The notes under the pieces are model-generated. The model was not told the origin of the DNA and did not search any database. It saw only the letters and a list, made by a program, of their open reading frames with translations. Shown here piece after piece: positions 21,640-31,852 of a stretch of 64,000 nucleotides of DNA. Origin of the DNA: Aulostomus chinensis (lineage: Eukaryota; Chordata; Actinopteri; Syngnathiformes; Aulostomidae); assembly GCA_037954235.1 (NCBI GenBank), contig JBBMOA010000007.1, positions 6,518,501 to 6,582,500 on the forward strand. The letters run 5' to 3'. A program made the translations under genes and the position numbers. Within the stretch, counting starts at the first letter, position 1. Every line of letters starts with the position of its first letter.

Positions 21640-22365
21640 AATTTCCTTTTATTAAACTCTCCCAGTTTCAGTCCAGGATGCAGACACCCTCTCTACCTTT
21701 AAGCACAGACTTAAGACCTCCCTTTCTGATCAAGCTTATAGTTAGGTCTGCTTAGGCTAGCCCTTAGATATGCTGCTATAGGCTCAGACTGCCGAGGGAT
21801 TCACCATGGTGCACTGGGCCTCTCTCTCCTCCTCTCTTTCCTCTCTGTCCTCCTGTATGTGTTATACTTAGATCTTACTCATATGTGTTACTAACTCATC
21901 TTCTTCTCCGGAGCCATCTGGCTCCCCACATCCAAGATGCCAGATGCTGCTGGAGGAGGCTACAGACCTAAAGAGGCTCAAGCGGCCACCCGAAGCACCA
22001 CCTGCTCACGTCCCCGTCTGTCCATCAGTCCTTTTCTCTTGCATTTGATCTCTGTCTCTCTCTTTCCTACTGCATATCTGTCTTCCTCCATTATCTGTCT
22101 TTGTCTCTGCCTCACTCTCCTGCTCTCTTTCCCCCCCAACCGGTCAAAGCAGAAGGCCATCCACATTGAGCCTGGATCTGCCTGACATTCCTACTTGTTA
22201 AAAGAAAGGTTGTCATCACCACTCTTGCAGAATGTGCTTGTTCATGAAGAATTGCTGGGTGTAAATTCATTGAAGAAGTGTGGTACTTCAATGAATTTAC
22301 ACCCAGCAATTTTGTTATGATTTGGCACTATACAAATAAAATTGACTTGACTTGACTAGGCCCAC
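21640..22365 (+). repeat. LINE A 3' UTR and tail, TTGAC subtype
   Basis: Begins at 'gcagacaccctctctacctt', the end of ORF2, and ends 'acaaataaaattgacttgac' with a (TTGAC)n tail. The reverse-strand copy at 35525-35850 is the same subtype. It contains a 26-bp perfect inverted duplication (22250-22311) that the other copy lacks. Confidence 0.75.
22250..22311. repeat. Perfect 26-bp hairpin palindrome
   Basis: Left arm 22250-22275, right arm 22286-22311, spacer 10 nt; all 26 pairs match. Only the left-arm orientation is native to the LINE A 3' UTR (compare 35610-35640 on the other strand). Confidence 0.95.
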
Positions 22366-22640
22366 AACACCTTAGAAATATCTTATTTATTGAAATAAGT
22401 ACCATAGATGGCATTACCTTGGCCTCAAGCACTACTGAAAGGAATCTGGGAGTTTTCTTTGATCAGGATATGTCCAATAACTACCACATAACACAACTCT
22501 CCCAGAGTGCTTTCTTTCATTGAGGTAACATAGCTATGATCAGACACATTCTTTCTCAAAAAGATGCAGAAAGAAACAGTCCATGCTTTTGTCACTTCCA
22601 GGCTGAGTTAATGCAATTCCCTCCTCTCAGGCTCTGCATG
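22364..22640 (+). pseudogene. LINE A RT C-terminal fragment
   Basis: Frame reads GPQHLRNIL, ISTIDGITLASSTTERNLGV and FFDQDMSNN, matching LINE A after the YADD box (compare RNLGVIFDQDLSFSSHINHV at 55020). It lies downstream of a LINE A tail, so it is a separate copy. Confidence 0.75.
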
Positions 22641-22759
22641 ATAATTAATGTTTTAAACATTTTTGAATGTTTATTTGATGATTCAGTTGAAGAGAGGCTG
22701 CTAGAGTCCTTACACATGTGTCCATATGTGCAGCATTTTCCCTGCTGCTATAAAATGTG

Positions 22760-23082
22760 AGCATATAAACAGCAAAGTTTAACAATGTAGGTCAACCGAC
22801 AAATGAAAAACATTGTCACTGTCCCATCTGAGCTGTGTTTGTTTGCAGTTATGGACGAATAGTTTTGGACTTTCAGTTTGTATTAATGTTTTTTCTATCT
22901 GTATTTCATGCATTTCTCGTGTTTCTCCAGTGTTTTCTTTTTTTGTGTTTCTGTGTCAGATCACTCTGTTCAGTTTCTGTTTTACTTAACTCCTTCCTCC
23001 TGTGTCATTGTGTGCTTGTCATTTCCTGTATTTGTCACTTTCACACCTTTCTGAGTACTTCATCTGTGCCTTGTCAATTAGA
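22760..23082. other. No recognised gene
   Basis: T-rich sequence. A 91-codon ORF (22835-23110) is rich in Phe, Val and Cys because of T-rich composition and resembles no family I know. Confidence 0.35.
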
Positions 23083-23475
23083 CCCCATTTACACAATGCA
23101 AAAACAGTGATCTTTCCATTCGTTTTGGCCTTTCATTTACATGAAAATGATGCCTCAAGTCACCAAAACGATCATTTCTGAAAACTCCAGCCAAAGTGGA
23201 GATTTTGAAAAACTACGTTTTCACGTGTGCCTGTAAACAAGGGGCCATGAACATTTAGGCTTCAGAACTTCTAGCTAACTAACTCATGTCATTTGTTGTT
23301 GTTGTTTTTTCTAGGATCTAGTTACACTGCCGCCTATAGGTTTGGCATGCTCATAGCAGCTCTTAACAGCATATTTATGGCAGTTCATGTATTTTGAAAA
23401 TGGTCTGGTGTCAACGATGTTATTTTTGAAAACGTAGAGGGGATAAACCATCCGTTTTTGTAAATGTGGCCTGAA
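23083..23475. mobile_element. Possible non-autonomous DNA transposon (hAT-like MITE)
   Basis: Left end 'ccccatttacacaatgcaaa' and right end, complement of 'ccgtttttgtaaatgtggcc', are imperfect inverted repeats about 390 bp apart. The interior is non-coding with related sub-terminal motifs ('aaaactacgttttcacgtg', 'gaaaacgtagagggg'). Target duplication not resolved. Confidence 0.4.
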
Positions 23476-23639
23476 TCAGTCCTCATCAGTCAAAGCCCTG
23501 GGGCCATATGTATCAACACCATTTACGCAAAAAAAAACTTGCGCATGCCAGGATCGACGCGAAAAGTTCATCGATTCTTGTGCTGTTTCACGCCAACTCC
23601 GGAGGTGCCGTAGAAGTTGGCGGAAAGCCGATTCTTGCG

Positions 23640-24110
23640 TTAACTGCACTTTGGTCCATTGGCGATCCCCTGTGGCGGTGTTTGGTAACTGACATTATTT
23701 GATAACCGCACACACATCGGGCACAAAAAAGCCTTCCAGCGGGAGATGGCGGACTGTTCCGGGGTAAGTCAGTCGACCCTCAGCCGGTCCATTCGCTGGG
23801 TGGTGGACCAGATCATCCGCCTCTCCCGCAGGTACATTAAATTCGCTTATGGTGCAAGAACAGGCACAATAATAAAGAGAAATTTTATTATTTATTTAGA
23901 TTCTCTATGTAATCAGAGCCATTGACTGCACTCGTGTTGCCATAAAAGTGCCGTCCCATGAGGAATACGCTGATGTTCATCGTAAGGGTTTCCACTCCAT
24001 CAATGTGCAGATCATCGATGCGCAGAGGCTGGAGGGATGGACGCCGATCCTGGCCAGGCAGCCGTCATTGCACGCCAGAATTTCATTTTCACAATGTGAA
24101 TGGGTAAGAA
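23640..24110 (+). pseudogene. Harbinger transposase (HARBI1-like) remnant
   Basis: Frames around 23745-23830 give EMADCSGVSQSTLSRSIRWV-like sequence (the helix-turn-helix region) and IRLSRRYIKF. About 23915-24060 gives IRAIDCTRVAIKVPSHEEYA and RKGFHSINVQIIDAQ, the first catalytic Asp motif of DDE_Tnp_4 transposases. An AT-rich gap 23850-23915 may be an intron. The C-terminal catalytic residues are missing. Homologous to 33500-33900 minus. Confidence 0.75.
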
Positions 24111-24483
24111 GCGATTACACAATTCATGAAGCCAGATTAATTTATTTTGTCCACTAAATGTTCCAGAACATTTATCAGGCTGTCGAGCCGCTCACTGATC
24201 CCCATTATTCCCCTAATAATGTCCTCCTGAGACTGCAGGACCGCCTGTGTGAGGACCCTCCCACTGGATCCGTGTGGGCCGGAGGATGCGCCGCTGTGTC
24301 CGAGTGGGCTGGAGGACCGTCCGCCGCTTGTCAGCCAAGTGCTGGTGCTGGGGCCGGGGGACGGGCTGGCCCGAATGCCGCTGGTCCTGGCAGATGACTC
24401 TGAGCCAGCGGACAGGCTGGCGCGGGAGCCGGCGGCGGTGCTGCACGTAGCGGCATGGCTGACAGATCAATTTCTGTTAAACA

Positions 24484-24780
24484 TTAAACATATTGGTTCA
24501 TTAAAATGGCCGATTCTGTGTATTTGTTGCGTTTGCATCTGTAGCAAAGCATGCGGAAATGTTGCGCAAGAAATGGTTGCCACTTACCCTCCATGCTCTC
24601 GGAGTCAGCGTGGGTGGTGGTGACAATCCCCCCCCCCACAGAGATGCTGCCCATGACTGCCGCCACCGACTGCTCAAATTCCGTCAGGTGCCCCTCTCCC
24701 TGACCGCCACCTGTCTGGCTGGCACTCCTCCGGAGGGCAGCTGTACGCCACTGGACCTCCACCTTGAGGTCCTGTTCGTG
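24484..24780 (-). pseudogene. Harbinger Myb-like protein, C-terminal exon
   Basis: Minus strand reads VEVQWRTAALRRSASQTGGG, EGHLTEFEQSVAAVMG; 'R-x3-TGGG...LT-x-[FY]-E-x2-V' closes the Myb/SANT-like proteins of Harbinger elements. The N-terminal SANT part is absent here but present at 26965. A GC-rich stretch (24240-24460) continues the minus frame as a Pro/Gln/Arg-rich tail. Confidence 0.6.
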
Positions 24781-24830
24781 CCATTTTCCATATTGTTATT
24801 TAAATTTAGATTTAAGCCAATTGATTATTG

Positions 24831-25200
24831 TGGGGGCTGCACGGTGGTGCAGTGGTTAGCTCTGTGGCCTCACAGCAAGTAGGGTGCGGGTTCGAGTCCT
24901 GGCTCGGGCGCGGGATCTTTCTGTGTGGAGTCTCCATGTTCTCCCCGTGCCTGCGTGGGTTCTCTCCGGGTACTCCGGCTTCCTCCCACCGTCCAAAGAC
25001 ATGCAATTTGGGGACTAGGCTGATTGGATTCTCTAAATTGACCGTAGGTATGACTGTGAGTGTGAATGGTTGTTCGTCTCTCTATGTTGGCCCTGCGATG
25101 TACTGGAGACCTGTCCAGGGTAAACCGCGCCTCTCGCCCGTAGATGCTGGGATAGGCTCCAGCCCCCCCCCCCCCCCCGCGACCCTTACTAGAAAGGATT
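24831..25200 (+). mobile_element. tRNA-headed SINE-like dispersed repeat
   Basis: 'gcacggtggtgcagtggtta' and 'gggttcgagtcctgg' fit Pol III A and B boxes, about 45 nt apart. The body with 'gtgcctgcgtgggttctctc', 'ctgtccagggtaaaccgcgc' and 'gggataggctccagcc' is a repeat I know to be very common in teleosts. A C run (25160-25177) is near its end. It interrupts Harbinger copy 1. Target duplication not resolved. Confidence 0.7.
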
Positions 25201-25204
25201 AAGT

Positions 25205-26726
25205 GGAAAACGACAATGGATTTTGCTCTTTCTTCTTATCCCTCAGTGTGCAGCAATAAACACTTGATGAGATTATTTCCCTCCCTGCAACCTTTGGTGG
25301 GGTCCACTCTGATGAAAGAGGATATCAGAAAGCTCCAGCCCACTGAGAGATGATGAAAGGCAAGGGCCAAGGATTCCCATGTGAAAGTAGTGTTGAGTGT
25401 CAGGGTCTCTGTTGCAGGCAGTGGTCCTGGCAGATGCCGTCAGGACCCTGCTGCATGTGACCTTTCTCCAGGAGGCTGTGGGCCAGTTCACATCTGTGAC
25501 ATAACCCCCCCCCCCCCCCACACACACACACACACACACACAGCATTTGAAGCATTGTGAAGCTGTTGTAATGACTGGCCCCTTGAACTTGTGGGTATTT
25601 CTTGCAACCAACATATAATTTCCATCCAATATTTTACAATCTTTTTCATGTAAGACCAGATCTGATGCAAAATGAACACCTGTGGGAGATCTTGAAGTGA
25701 TGTGCAGATATGGCAATGTTTTAACAGATGGATAAATAATTACTAAGTCACTGGTATTGATCAACAAATGGGGCGGGGGGGGGGGGGCAGCCATCTACTT
25801 GCTCCTTTAGCCAAGTAGGGGGTCCAAGTCAGAAGCAGCAGATGCTCCCTATGGTCCAGATGGGGACATTGGATCCCTGTTGCCTGATTGAAAACATCAA
25901 CTCCATAACTGTAATGCAAGTAGAGTAAGACCATGTTCCACCTCACATGTTCACACATTGTCAGCTATTCCATTGTGTATGCTATTTAGACTGTATGCAG
26001 TGCAAAGAAACAATGTGTGGAGTGTGTGTGTGTGTGTGATTTGGGAGGGGGCTTTATTAAACTAGTTTGAAAAGATTGCATCAACAGAGGCTTGATTTAG
26101 GTTTATGTGGGTTTTTTTGTGAATTATCCAAATTCAGTTTATCAGCAATTGGAAAAGAAATTAAACTAAAACTCACTAGAGAACATGGTTTGTCGTATAT
26201 GGCAGGTATGCCCCCTCTTCCTTCTTCCCCCACCTCAAGGAAGACTTAGATGGCCAGGCATATACCACTAATGGGGGGTAGAGGGAGGCATACCTGAGGA
26301 GGAAATATTTTCTGCCCTACTCTGAAAATCTCAGGGAGTAATATTATCCTCTTTCTCTGCTGGGTCCATATTTGGTCAGATCCTTCTGTAAAAACTGGTA
26401 GTTGTGGTGAGACCCACATTCTATTCATCAGCAATTGGAATGGAAATACAACAAATAACTCGAAAATAACTTGTTTGTTGTATGTGGCAGATAACAGAGA
26501 GAAGGCCAGAAAGGTTATGATTAACTAGATTTAAATAAAGATACTCAACGAAATACTGGTAAAACAAACAGGCTAGATAACAGACTGGTGACATACATGG
26601 CATAACAGATCTGACATGATGTAGCAAAATAGAAGGATCGGCCAACACTGAGTCTGAACACTAAACTAAAATACACCTAACTAATGACAAAATACAAGGG
26701 AAGGAGCCAATGGGGCATGAGAGGGG
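25205..26726. other. No recognised gene; microsatellites and a weak direct repeat
   Basis: C/CA runs at 25505-25542, a G run near 25770-25787 and (TG)n at 26023-26038. About 26140-26206 and 26428-26490 are imperfect direct repeats ('atcagcaattgga...gaaat...tatggcag'). ORFs here (25273-25794 minus, for instance) translate the microsatellite and carry no family motif. Confidence 0.5.
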
Positions 26727-26964
26727 CAGGGGCCTCATGTATCAATACTTGTGTGGATCTCATACTAAAAAACTGCGGTCACAAGAATCGTGAAAGTTGC
26801 GTACGCACAAAAAAATCCGGATTTATCGGAATCTGAGTCCACACACATTTTCTTGATACATCCGAATGAGCGTGGAATTGAGCGCAGATGTCGGAGTGAC
26901 CGGGCCCACCCCCGTTACGCCCAACTACAAATACGCAAATTAATTGAAATAGGGTCTCCGCTGT

Positions 26965-27200
26965 CAGCGCTCGCAAAATAATGTCAAAGAAAAAGGAGGT
27001 TCACGGCGTGCGAGCTGGAGGTGCTGGTATGGGAGGTGGAGGAGAGGCAGCAGATTCTGTTTGGCAGCCTGTCCAGTGGTGTCAGTACAAACAATAAACG
27101 TTGTGAGTGGGATAAGAAGTGAGAAGGTGAACGCGGTCGGTTCGGAGAAACGCACTCCCGCGGAGATTAAAAAAAAGTGGTGGGACCTGTTATTGGCTAA
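26965..27200 (+). pseudogene. Harbinger Myb/SANT-like DNA-binding protein, N-terminus
   Basis: Frame around 26990-27190 reads RRFTACELEVLVWEVEERQQ, ILFGSLSSGVSTNN and KRCEWD, the Myb/SANT-like (Myb_DNA-bind_5-type) domain; after one frameshift it continues toward WWDLL. It should bind the element ends or recruit the transposase. About 27200-27480 is non-coding and matches the fragment at 10990. Broken by a stop at 27119-27121. Confidence 0.72.
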
Positions 27201-27484
27201 AGTTCTCTTCTAATCACCAGTGTTGTTTATCATCATGTTCATACATCTTAACCACTTCTAATGACAGAAAGAACGAGTCGCTATGTGCTTGAGGTTTTAT
27301 GAAGACGGCAGAAAAGTGTTGGCTCCTCCTTTACTGAATGATCAAAGTGATACAAAGCACAGATTTCCTCACTAAACCTGCGCGAGCATCACTACGTCAT
27401 CAGCTTGCACTACTGCTAGCGCTCTGATAGATTTCCTCTCGATTTCTAATGCATGTCTACAATTCTTACTTCCTAAACAATGCG

Positions 27485-27961
27485 AATGTGGCAGGATGGT
27501 CTGCTGTCCATCCCTCCCCCCTCCTTCTGGCGTGATTTGCATCAGGTGTGGGTCCATGGTGCTGATTGTAGGGAGGAGCCACAAGTAAGCTGCTCAGGTG
27601 TTACCTGGTTTAGTTGCTCTCTTGTCTCCCGTCGGGCTGGTGTCCATGCGTGGCGTGGCATTTTGTGTGGCCTGAACAGTGCAACAGTCAGTGTGGTTGC
27701 TGTGTTGGATCTCTTCACCTCTCCCAAAATTGGTGTTGACTTGCTGGCTGCAGCTGTGTAAGACCTGACTCTTCTGTCGCTTTTCCGTGCCATTCTCTTT
27801 AGGTTTGTTTACTATAATCAGCAGCTGTAACTCAGCTCGCCAGCTGACCACTAACTCATATTTTTCTGTTTTCCTTAGCAGCGTTTCACTGCAGCCCGCT
27901 GCTCTCCTCCTCCTCCCTGTCGGAGGTTGTGCCGACACTCCGTGTGGTAGGTGGCCTGTAA
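27485..27961. other. No recognised gene, inside Harbinger copy 2
   Basis: Between the Myb-like exon and the ERV. Contains 'gaacagtgcaacagtcagtg' and pyrimidine-rich 'ctgctctcctcctcctccct'. No motif from the Myb C-terminus is visible, so either this is an intron or another old insertion. Confidence 0.35.
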
Positions 27962-27965
27962 CCAG

Positions 27966-28602
27966 TGTAGATAAATGTATACATATATTTGCTTAAACTA
28001 GAGTGCAAGAAACACAAGTCAGTGAAGCACAGACCAGATTGTATGAGAGTGAACACAGGTGAAAGGTCACAACAGGGAATAGCAAGAGTGTAGCTCATGG
28101 CTTGCATCACTTCCTCAAGCTATTCGAGGTCAGAACAGAGTCCACAGAATTGCTACAGTAGCATGAAGTAGTGGGAGTCAGACATAGATAAGAGCAAGGT
28201 CGTGAATCAGGAAAAGAGGGGTTTTTGTCTTCACAGCGGCAACAAAGAAGGATACCATTGGAGCAGATGGTGCTGGCATGTGGTCAGACGGAAGAATCTG
28301 CAAAATAACACGAAGATCAAAAATACAGGCGTGCACGCATAAGCACCTCCTTGTACCACATAAAACTGGAGAGATAGTTAGTTCGTTGGACTTCTTGCCC
28401 CAGCGCCAGGGACGACGCATCTGCGTATGCTGACTCCAGGACAAGGGAAGACGATCTCCAGAGCTCTGTATTCTTTCCTGTTGATCTGAATAAATTCTAC
28501 TGAACCAACTAGGAGGTGTCCTCCCAAGATTTTGAACAGCGCAATATATACTCTGTGGGTCCTTCTGATTGATCAATGGTGACTTGTTGAAAAATTCCTA
28601 CA
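27966..28602 (+). repeat. ERV 5' LTR
   Basis: 637 bp, TGTAG...CTACA, following CCAG. The part from 28283 onward matches 33178-33493 and 48877-49198. 'tctgaataaattctac' (28482-28497) is the AATAAA signal. The upstream ~320 bp (U3) has no second copy in the window, so the left boundary rests on TG...CA and the target duplication. Confidence 0.75.
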
Positions 28603-28610
28603 AAGAAACT

Positions 28611-28628
28611 TGGTGACCCCGACGTGAT
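28611..28628 (+). other. ERV primer-binding site
   Basis: TGGTGACCCCGACGTGAT begins 8 nt after the LTR. The TGG start is complementary to a tRNA CCA end. The tRNA may be an arginine type, but this needs alignment to tRNA 3' ends. Confidence 0.65.
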
Positions 28629-28860
28629 CTTGGAGGAAGGACATCGGTAACTTGGTCGATTGAGGACCACCCTGAGTGACTTCGGACTTCTCAATTCTCT
28701 GGCGCGCCACATGAAATAAGGTAAGCAGTCACCTGTTTTATCGAAGTACTGCCATTGGACAATCCAAATTAAGAGAATTGTGAAGACCACCATCATTCTT
28801 AGTAAACTGAACGATCCAAAAGATTAACAGAAAAGAAATCAAAGATCAAAGAGAGGGTTC

Positions 28861-29010
28861 TACTTTGAATTAATCGGAGAGAGGGTCCGATTTAAAATGC
28901 TGGAGTGAGGGTCCGACATAAAATGTCGAAGAGAGGGTTTGACTTTGAATTAATCGGAGTGAGGGTCCGATTTAAAATGCTGGAGTGAGGGTCCAACAGA
29001 GTGACATAAA
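28861..29010 (+). repeat. 80-bp imperfect tandem repeat in ERV leader
   Basis: 'actttgaattaatcggag' occurs at 28862 and 28942, each followed by 'gagggtccgatttaaaatgc'. Shorter 'gagggtc/gagggtt' units recur between them. It lies in the untranslated leader, where packaging and dimerisation signals usually are. Confidence 0.75.
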
Positions 29011-29639
29011 CGGCGCTTCGAGGCATTAGAGTCCGAATATACTAATTGGACAGCGGTAAATTGGCGCTACGGGCTTGGTAGGCTTAAGTGACGGAGTCCA
29101 TTGAGTTAACAACTCATAAAGAAGGAGTCACAGAAGAATAAGTAAGAAGAAATAAGAGAAGTAAAAGACGTCAAAAAAATTGTTTTAACATGCACGGGTA
29201 ATTGTGTGGGTGGTTTCTGAGGCATCCAAAACAGACGAAGTGGGAAGAATAAGTAATGAGACTGTTGCAATGAGTAACATCCACCCCTCAGTAAAATCGA
29301 GTGGTAGAAGCTTGTTGGGAAACCTGCAACCTCTCGGATTAAAATTATTTACCCAGTCTGTGTGTCTCTGGGGTCTGTGGGATTGGACACTTGGTGAGGA
29401 GTCAGTAAAATTCTCAGACCTATGTTTCCTCATCGCACTACCTTCGGATAGCGTAGAAGCATATGAGGAGAGATAACTGAGGAGGACAAGATCCACTGAC
29501 ACCTCTATAAGTGTGTGTGGCAACATTTTGAACTGTATTGTGTGATTTATGATTGTGAAAGACCATGGCAAACAATGATAAACTAAATTGTGAACAGTGG
29601 GAGTTGTGGTGGAAAGGTCTAATATCGCAGGCAATCTGG

Positions 29640-30472
29640 CTATTGTGGTGATGACAGGGGAAAGAAAACATTGAGACAGAACATTGATGAATACACTAAA
29701 CAATGTAAAGGACAGAAGTGGTGGGGAGTCAGTTGACTCCAGTGTATTAGGGACAGATTGTGTGTGGATGAGAAGGCGGCGTATGATGAAGTGATGGATC
29801 ATGACAAACTGAAACCAGGTAGATGGAGTCTGAAGAAGTTTGCTTGAAGCAGGTCAGATGAAAGATGAGTGGAGAGCAATGTTGCATTTGATGGCCATGG
29901 CAGCTGGACACATACAGACGCTGAAAGGGACGCAGGAGAAACCTCCTCCTTGCTCAGGTCCGTCGGCACCTCCAGCGCCTGCGGCAGTGTTGCAGATGCC
30001 TGTTATCTTGGTGAGGGGAGATGTACAGGTGGAGTTTGAGGAAGAGGAGGATAGGTGGAGTTTGGGGAAGAGGAGGATGAGGCCTCCGGTGGACAGGGAC
30101 GGTCAGAATACAATGAGGTGAGAGAGCAGTTTGAAGAAGCCAGAAGGAGACCAGAAGAAGAGAGACTGAGAAATGAAGGTGGAAACAGGGAAAGTCGAGA
30201 GGACAGGGAAAAGAGAGAGAGATGAGCAAGCATTTAGAGACATAGAAGAAGAATATGGTGGTGGACTTCTACAGAATAATGGTGACAAACCACAAAAGGA
30301 CAAGACTGACCATGACGCAGCTGACAAACCCGCCCCTACCAAAAAGAAAAGCAGATCTACAGCAGAACCCAGACTGTTTGTAAACCCCCTACTGAGACCT
30401 GAGTCCCCTAAAAAGTGGGGAAAGCCCAGTACTGATGAAAGATGGATGGCAGTCAGACAAGAACAGGAGTAG
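29640..30472 (+). pseudogene. ERV gag, matrix region
   Basis: Three shifted pieces. About 29700-29880 reads KWWGVS, DEKAAYDEVMDHDKL and GRWSLKK; 29840-30121 gives DEWRAMLHLMAMAAGHIQTL then Pro-rich PPPCSGPSAPPAPAA; 30173-30472 is Glu/Arg/Lys-rich with GGLLQNNGD and LFVNPLLRPESP. This order (helical matrix, proline-rich, charged) suits a gag matrix/p12-like part. Frameshifts near 29845, 30121 and 30445 and a stop near 29850. It would assemble at the membrane if intact. Confidence 0.6.
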
Positions 30473-31471
30473 AATATCACTCGCCTCACTCCAGAGGATG
30501 GGATCCCCGAGAGATGCCACCTGACAGACCTCCATTCACACCTAAACCACATGATAAAGATCACAAACCTATGCCAGGAAAACTAAAATGTGACATTGTG
30601 TTTGAGCGCGAAGACTCTGATGATGACGTGCCAAAACGAAAAAGCCGCCCACCCAGTAGAGCACCCAGTAGACCAGGAAGCCGTTCCGCTAGCCCCTCGT
30701 CTGATTACACGCGCAGTAAATCTAAAGGCAGGAGTAGCAAAACAACGACGTTCGCAATGCCGCTGATACAACAACCAGGGGGTGGGGAAGTGATATACAA
30801 ACCATGGCCACTTGCCGACAGAGACACATTGGTTAGACGCCTCCCCAGTTCGTGGGATGAGGGTGCAGGACCCTGGCTGACAAAGTTACACACCCTGACA
30901 GCGGGGACCACACTCTCCATCGGGGACATGAGAGCCCTGGTAGGAGCGTGTACTTCAGTATCACGTGTACAAGACATCGACACAGAAGCTGAAACTAACG
31001 GTGCACCTGATAGCATGCCATACACACAAATAGCGAGAGTGTGGGGAAATGTGCTGAGAAGGGCATTTCTGCCCTCATGCACAGCCCCTCACACAGTGTT
31101 TTCCAGGCAGCCTGGTGAGTCTCCCTCCTCCTTCATAAACAGATGTGAGGATGAGTGGGAGAACAGAAGAGGTGAAAGACCAAATCATTCCCCACTAGCA
31201 GCCACTCAGTTTAAAATGGCTCTGCTATCAGGAATGTCACAGAAGGTGCGCAGTGAGATGGAAAATGATCCTCATTGCAGTGGAGATAACTTGGCACAGT
31301 GGTGCAGTGTTTACTCACAGACTCAGACAAGAAGGCAGTGACTCAGCTAAATCTAATAAAGAATTAGAGGACTTGAAGATGCAACTGACTAAACTCCAAC
31401 TAGCACAAGCCAAAGAACAAGCAACCGCTGCCAAGAGGTCTGCCAAAGCAGAGAAACAGATGGTGCTATAA
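30442..31471 (+). pseudogene. ERV gag, capsid region
   Basis: 299 open residues from 30442, then a shift to a frame ending at 31471. Basic Ser/Arg-rich stretch (residues 65-100), then MPLIQQPGGGEVIYKPWPLA (about 106-125), which resembles the start of gamma-type capsids; SIGDMRALVGACTSVSRVQD and FSRQPGESPSSFINRCEDEW are the helical capsid core. The last piece (LEDLKMQLTKLQLAQAKEQA) is a coiled coil after capsid. A CAPAPAP-like proline stretch follows (31480-31600). Confidence 0.72.
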
Positions 31472-31659
31472 GCAGGCCGCACCTGCACCTGCACCACCGG
31501 CACCAGTAATGCCTGCACCTGTAGTACCAGCCTTACCGTACTATCCTCCGCAGTACCAGTGGGCTCCAACTGGACCCCAGCCTCAATATTATTAGGCGCC
31601 TCCCCAACGAGGAATGGGCAGTGGTCGGGGAGGTGGGAACGGTAACCAGGGGCCACTGC

Positions 31660-31730
31660 AGAAGGAGGGATGATATGTCTGTGGGGCACTAGATCATTGG
31701 GCACGAAACTGTCCTAACCAACCTCCACCC
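31660..31730 (+). pseudogene. ERV nucleocapsid zinc knuckle, broken
   Basis: Frame with VCGALDHWARNC (about 31675-31716) fits C-x2-C-x4-H-x4-C, but the first cysteine position is a TGA stop (31672-31674). A Gly/Arg/Gln-rich tail (RGRGRGQGG) follows. Nucleocapsid knuckles bind and package genomic RNA. Confidence 0.7.
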
Positions 31731-31852
31731 CAGAGGGGACGTGGGCGTGGTCAGGGAGGAACACCACAGGAACATCAGACACCACAACAACACGTGACTC
31801 TATTTTTTGTGGTGAAACAGGACTGGAAATATCTTTCCCTAATGGAATAAAG

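Larger units (their letters stand above)
23501..24800 (+). mobile_element. PIF/Harbinger transposon copy 1, right end lost
   Basis: Starts GGGCCATATGTATCAAC after CTG (23498-23500), a Harbinger-type CWG target site; the terminus matches the ends of the element at 26730-34116. It holds a transposase on the plus strand and the C-terminal part of the Myb-like gene on the minus strand, the usual convergent two-gene layout. The right part is interrupted by a SINE-like repeat at 24831 and no right terminus is found. Confidence 0.75.

Noticed and set aside
24840..24910. tRNA gene
   Set aside because: A and B box-like sequences are there, but no cloverleaf with an anticodon arm can be drawn and they head a 370-bp dispersed repeat.
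25273..25794. 173-codon minus-strand ORF
   Set aside because: Contains a translated CA microsatellite (VCVCVCV) and G run, with no motif.
27480..27940. Host gene exons (overlapping ORFs on both strands)
   Set aside because: Lies inside Harbinger copy 2, no splice-supported frame or known motif.
29185..29802. 205-codon minus-strand ORF
   Set aside because: Antisense to the ERV leader and gag start; no family features, composition mirrors the coding strand.
30103..30564. 153-codon minus-strand hydrophobic ORF
   Set aside because: Antisense of the charged, purine-rich gag region, which automatically gives Leu/Ser/Phe-rich frames.
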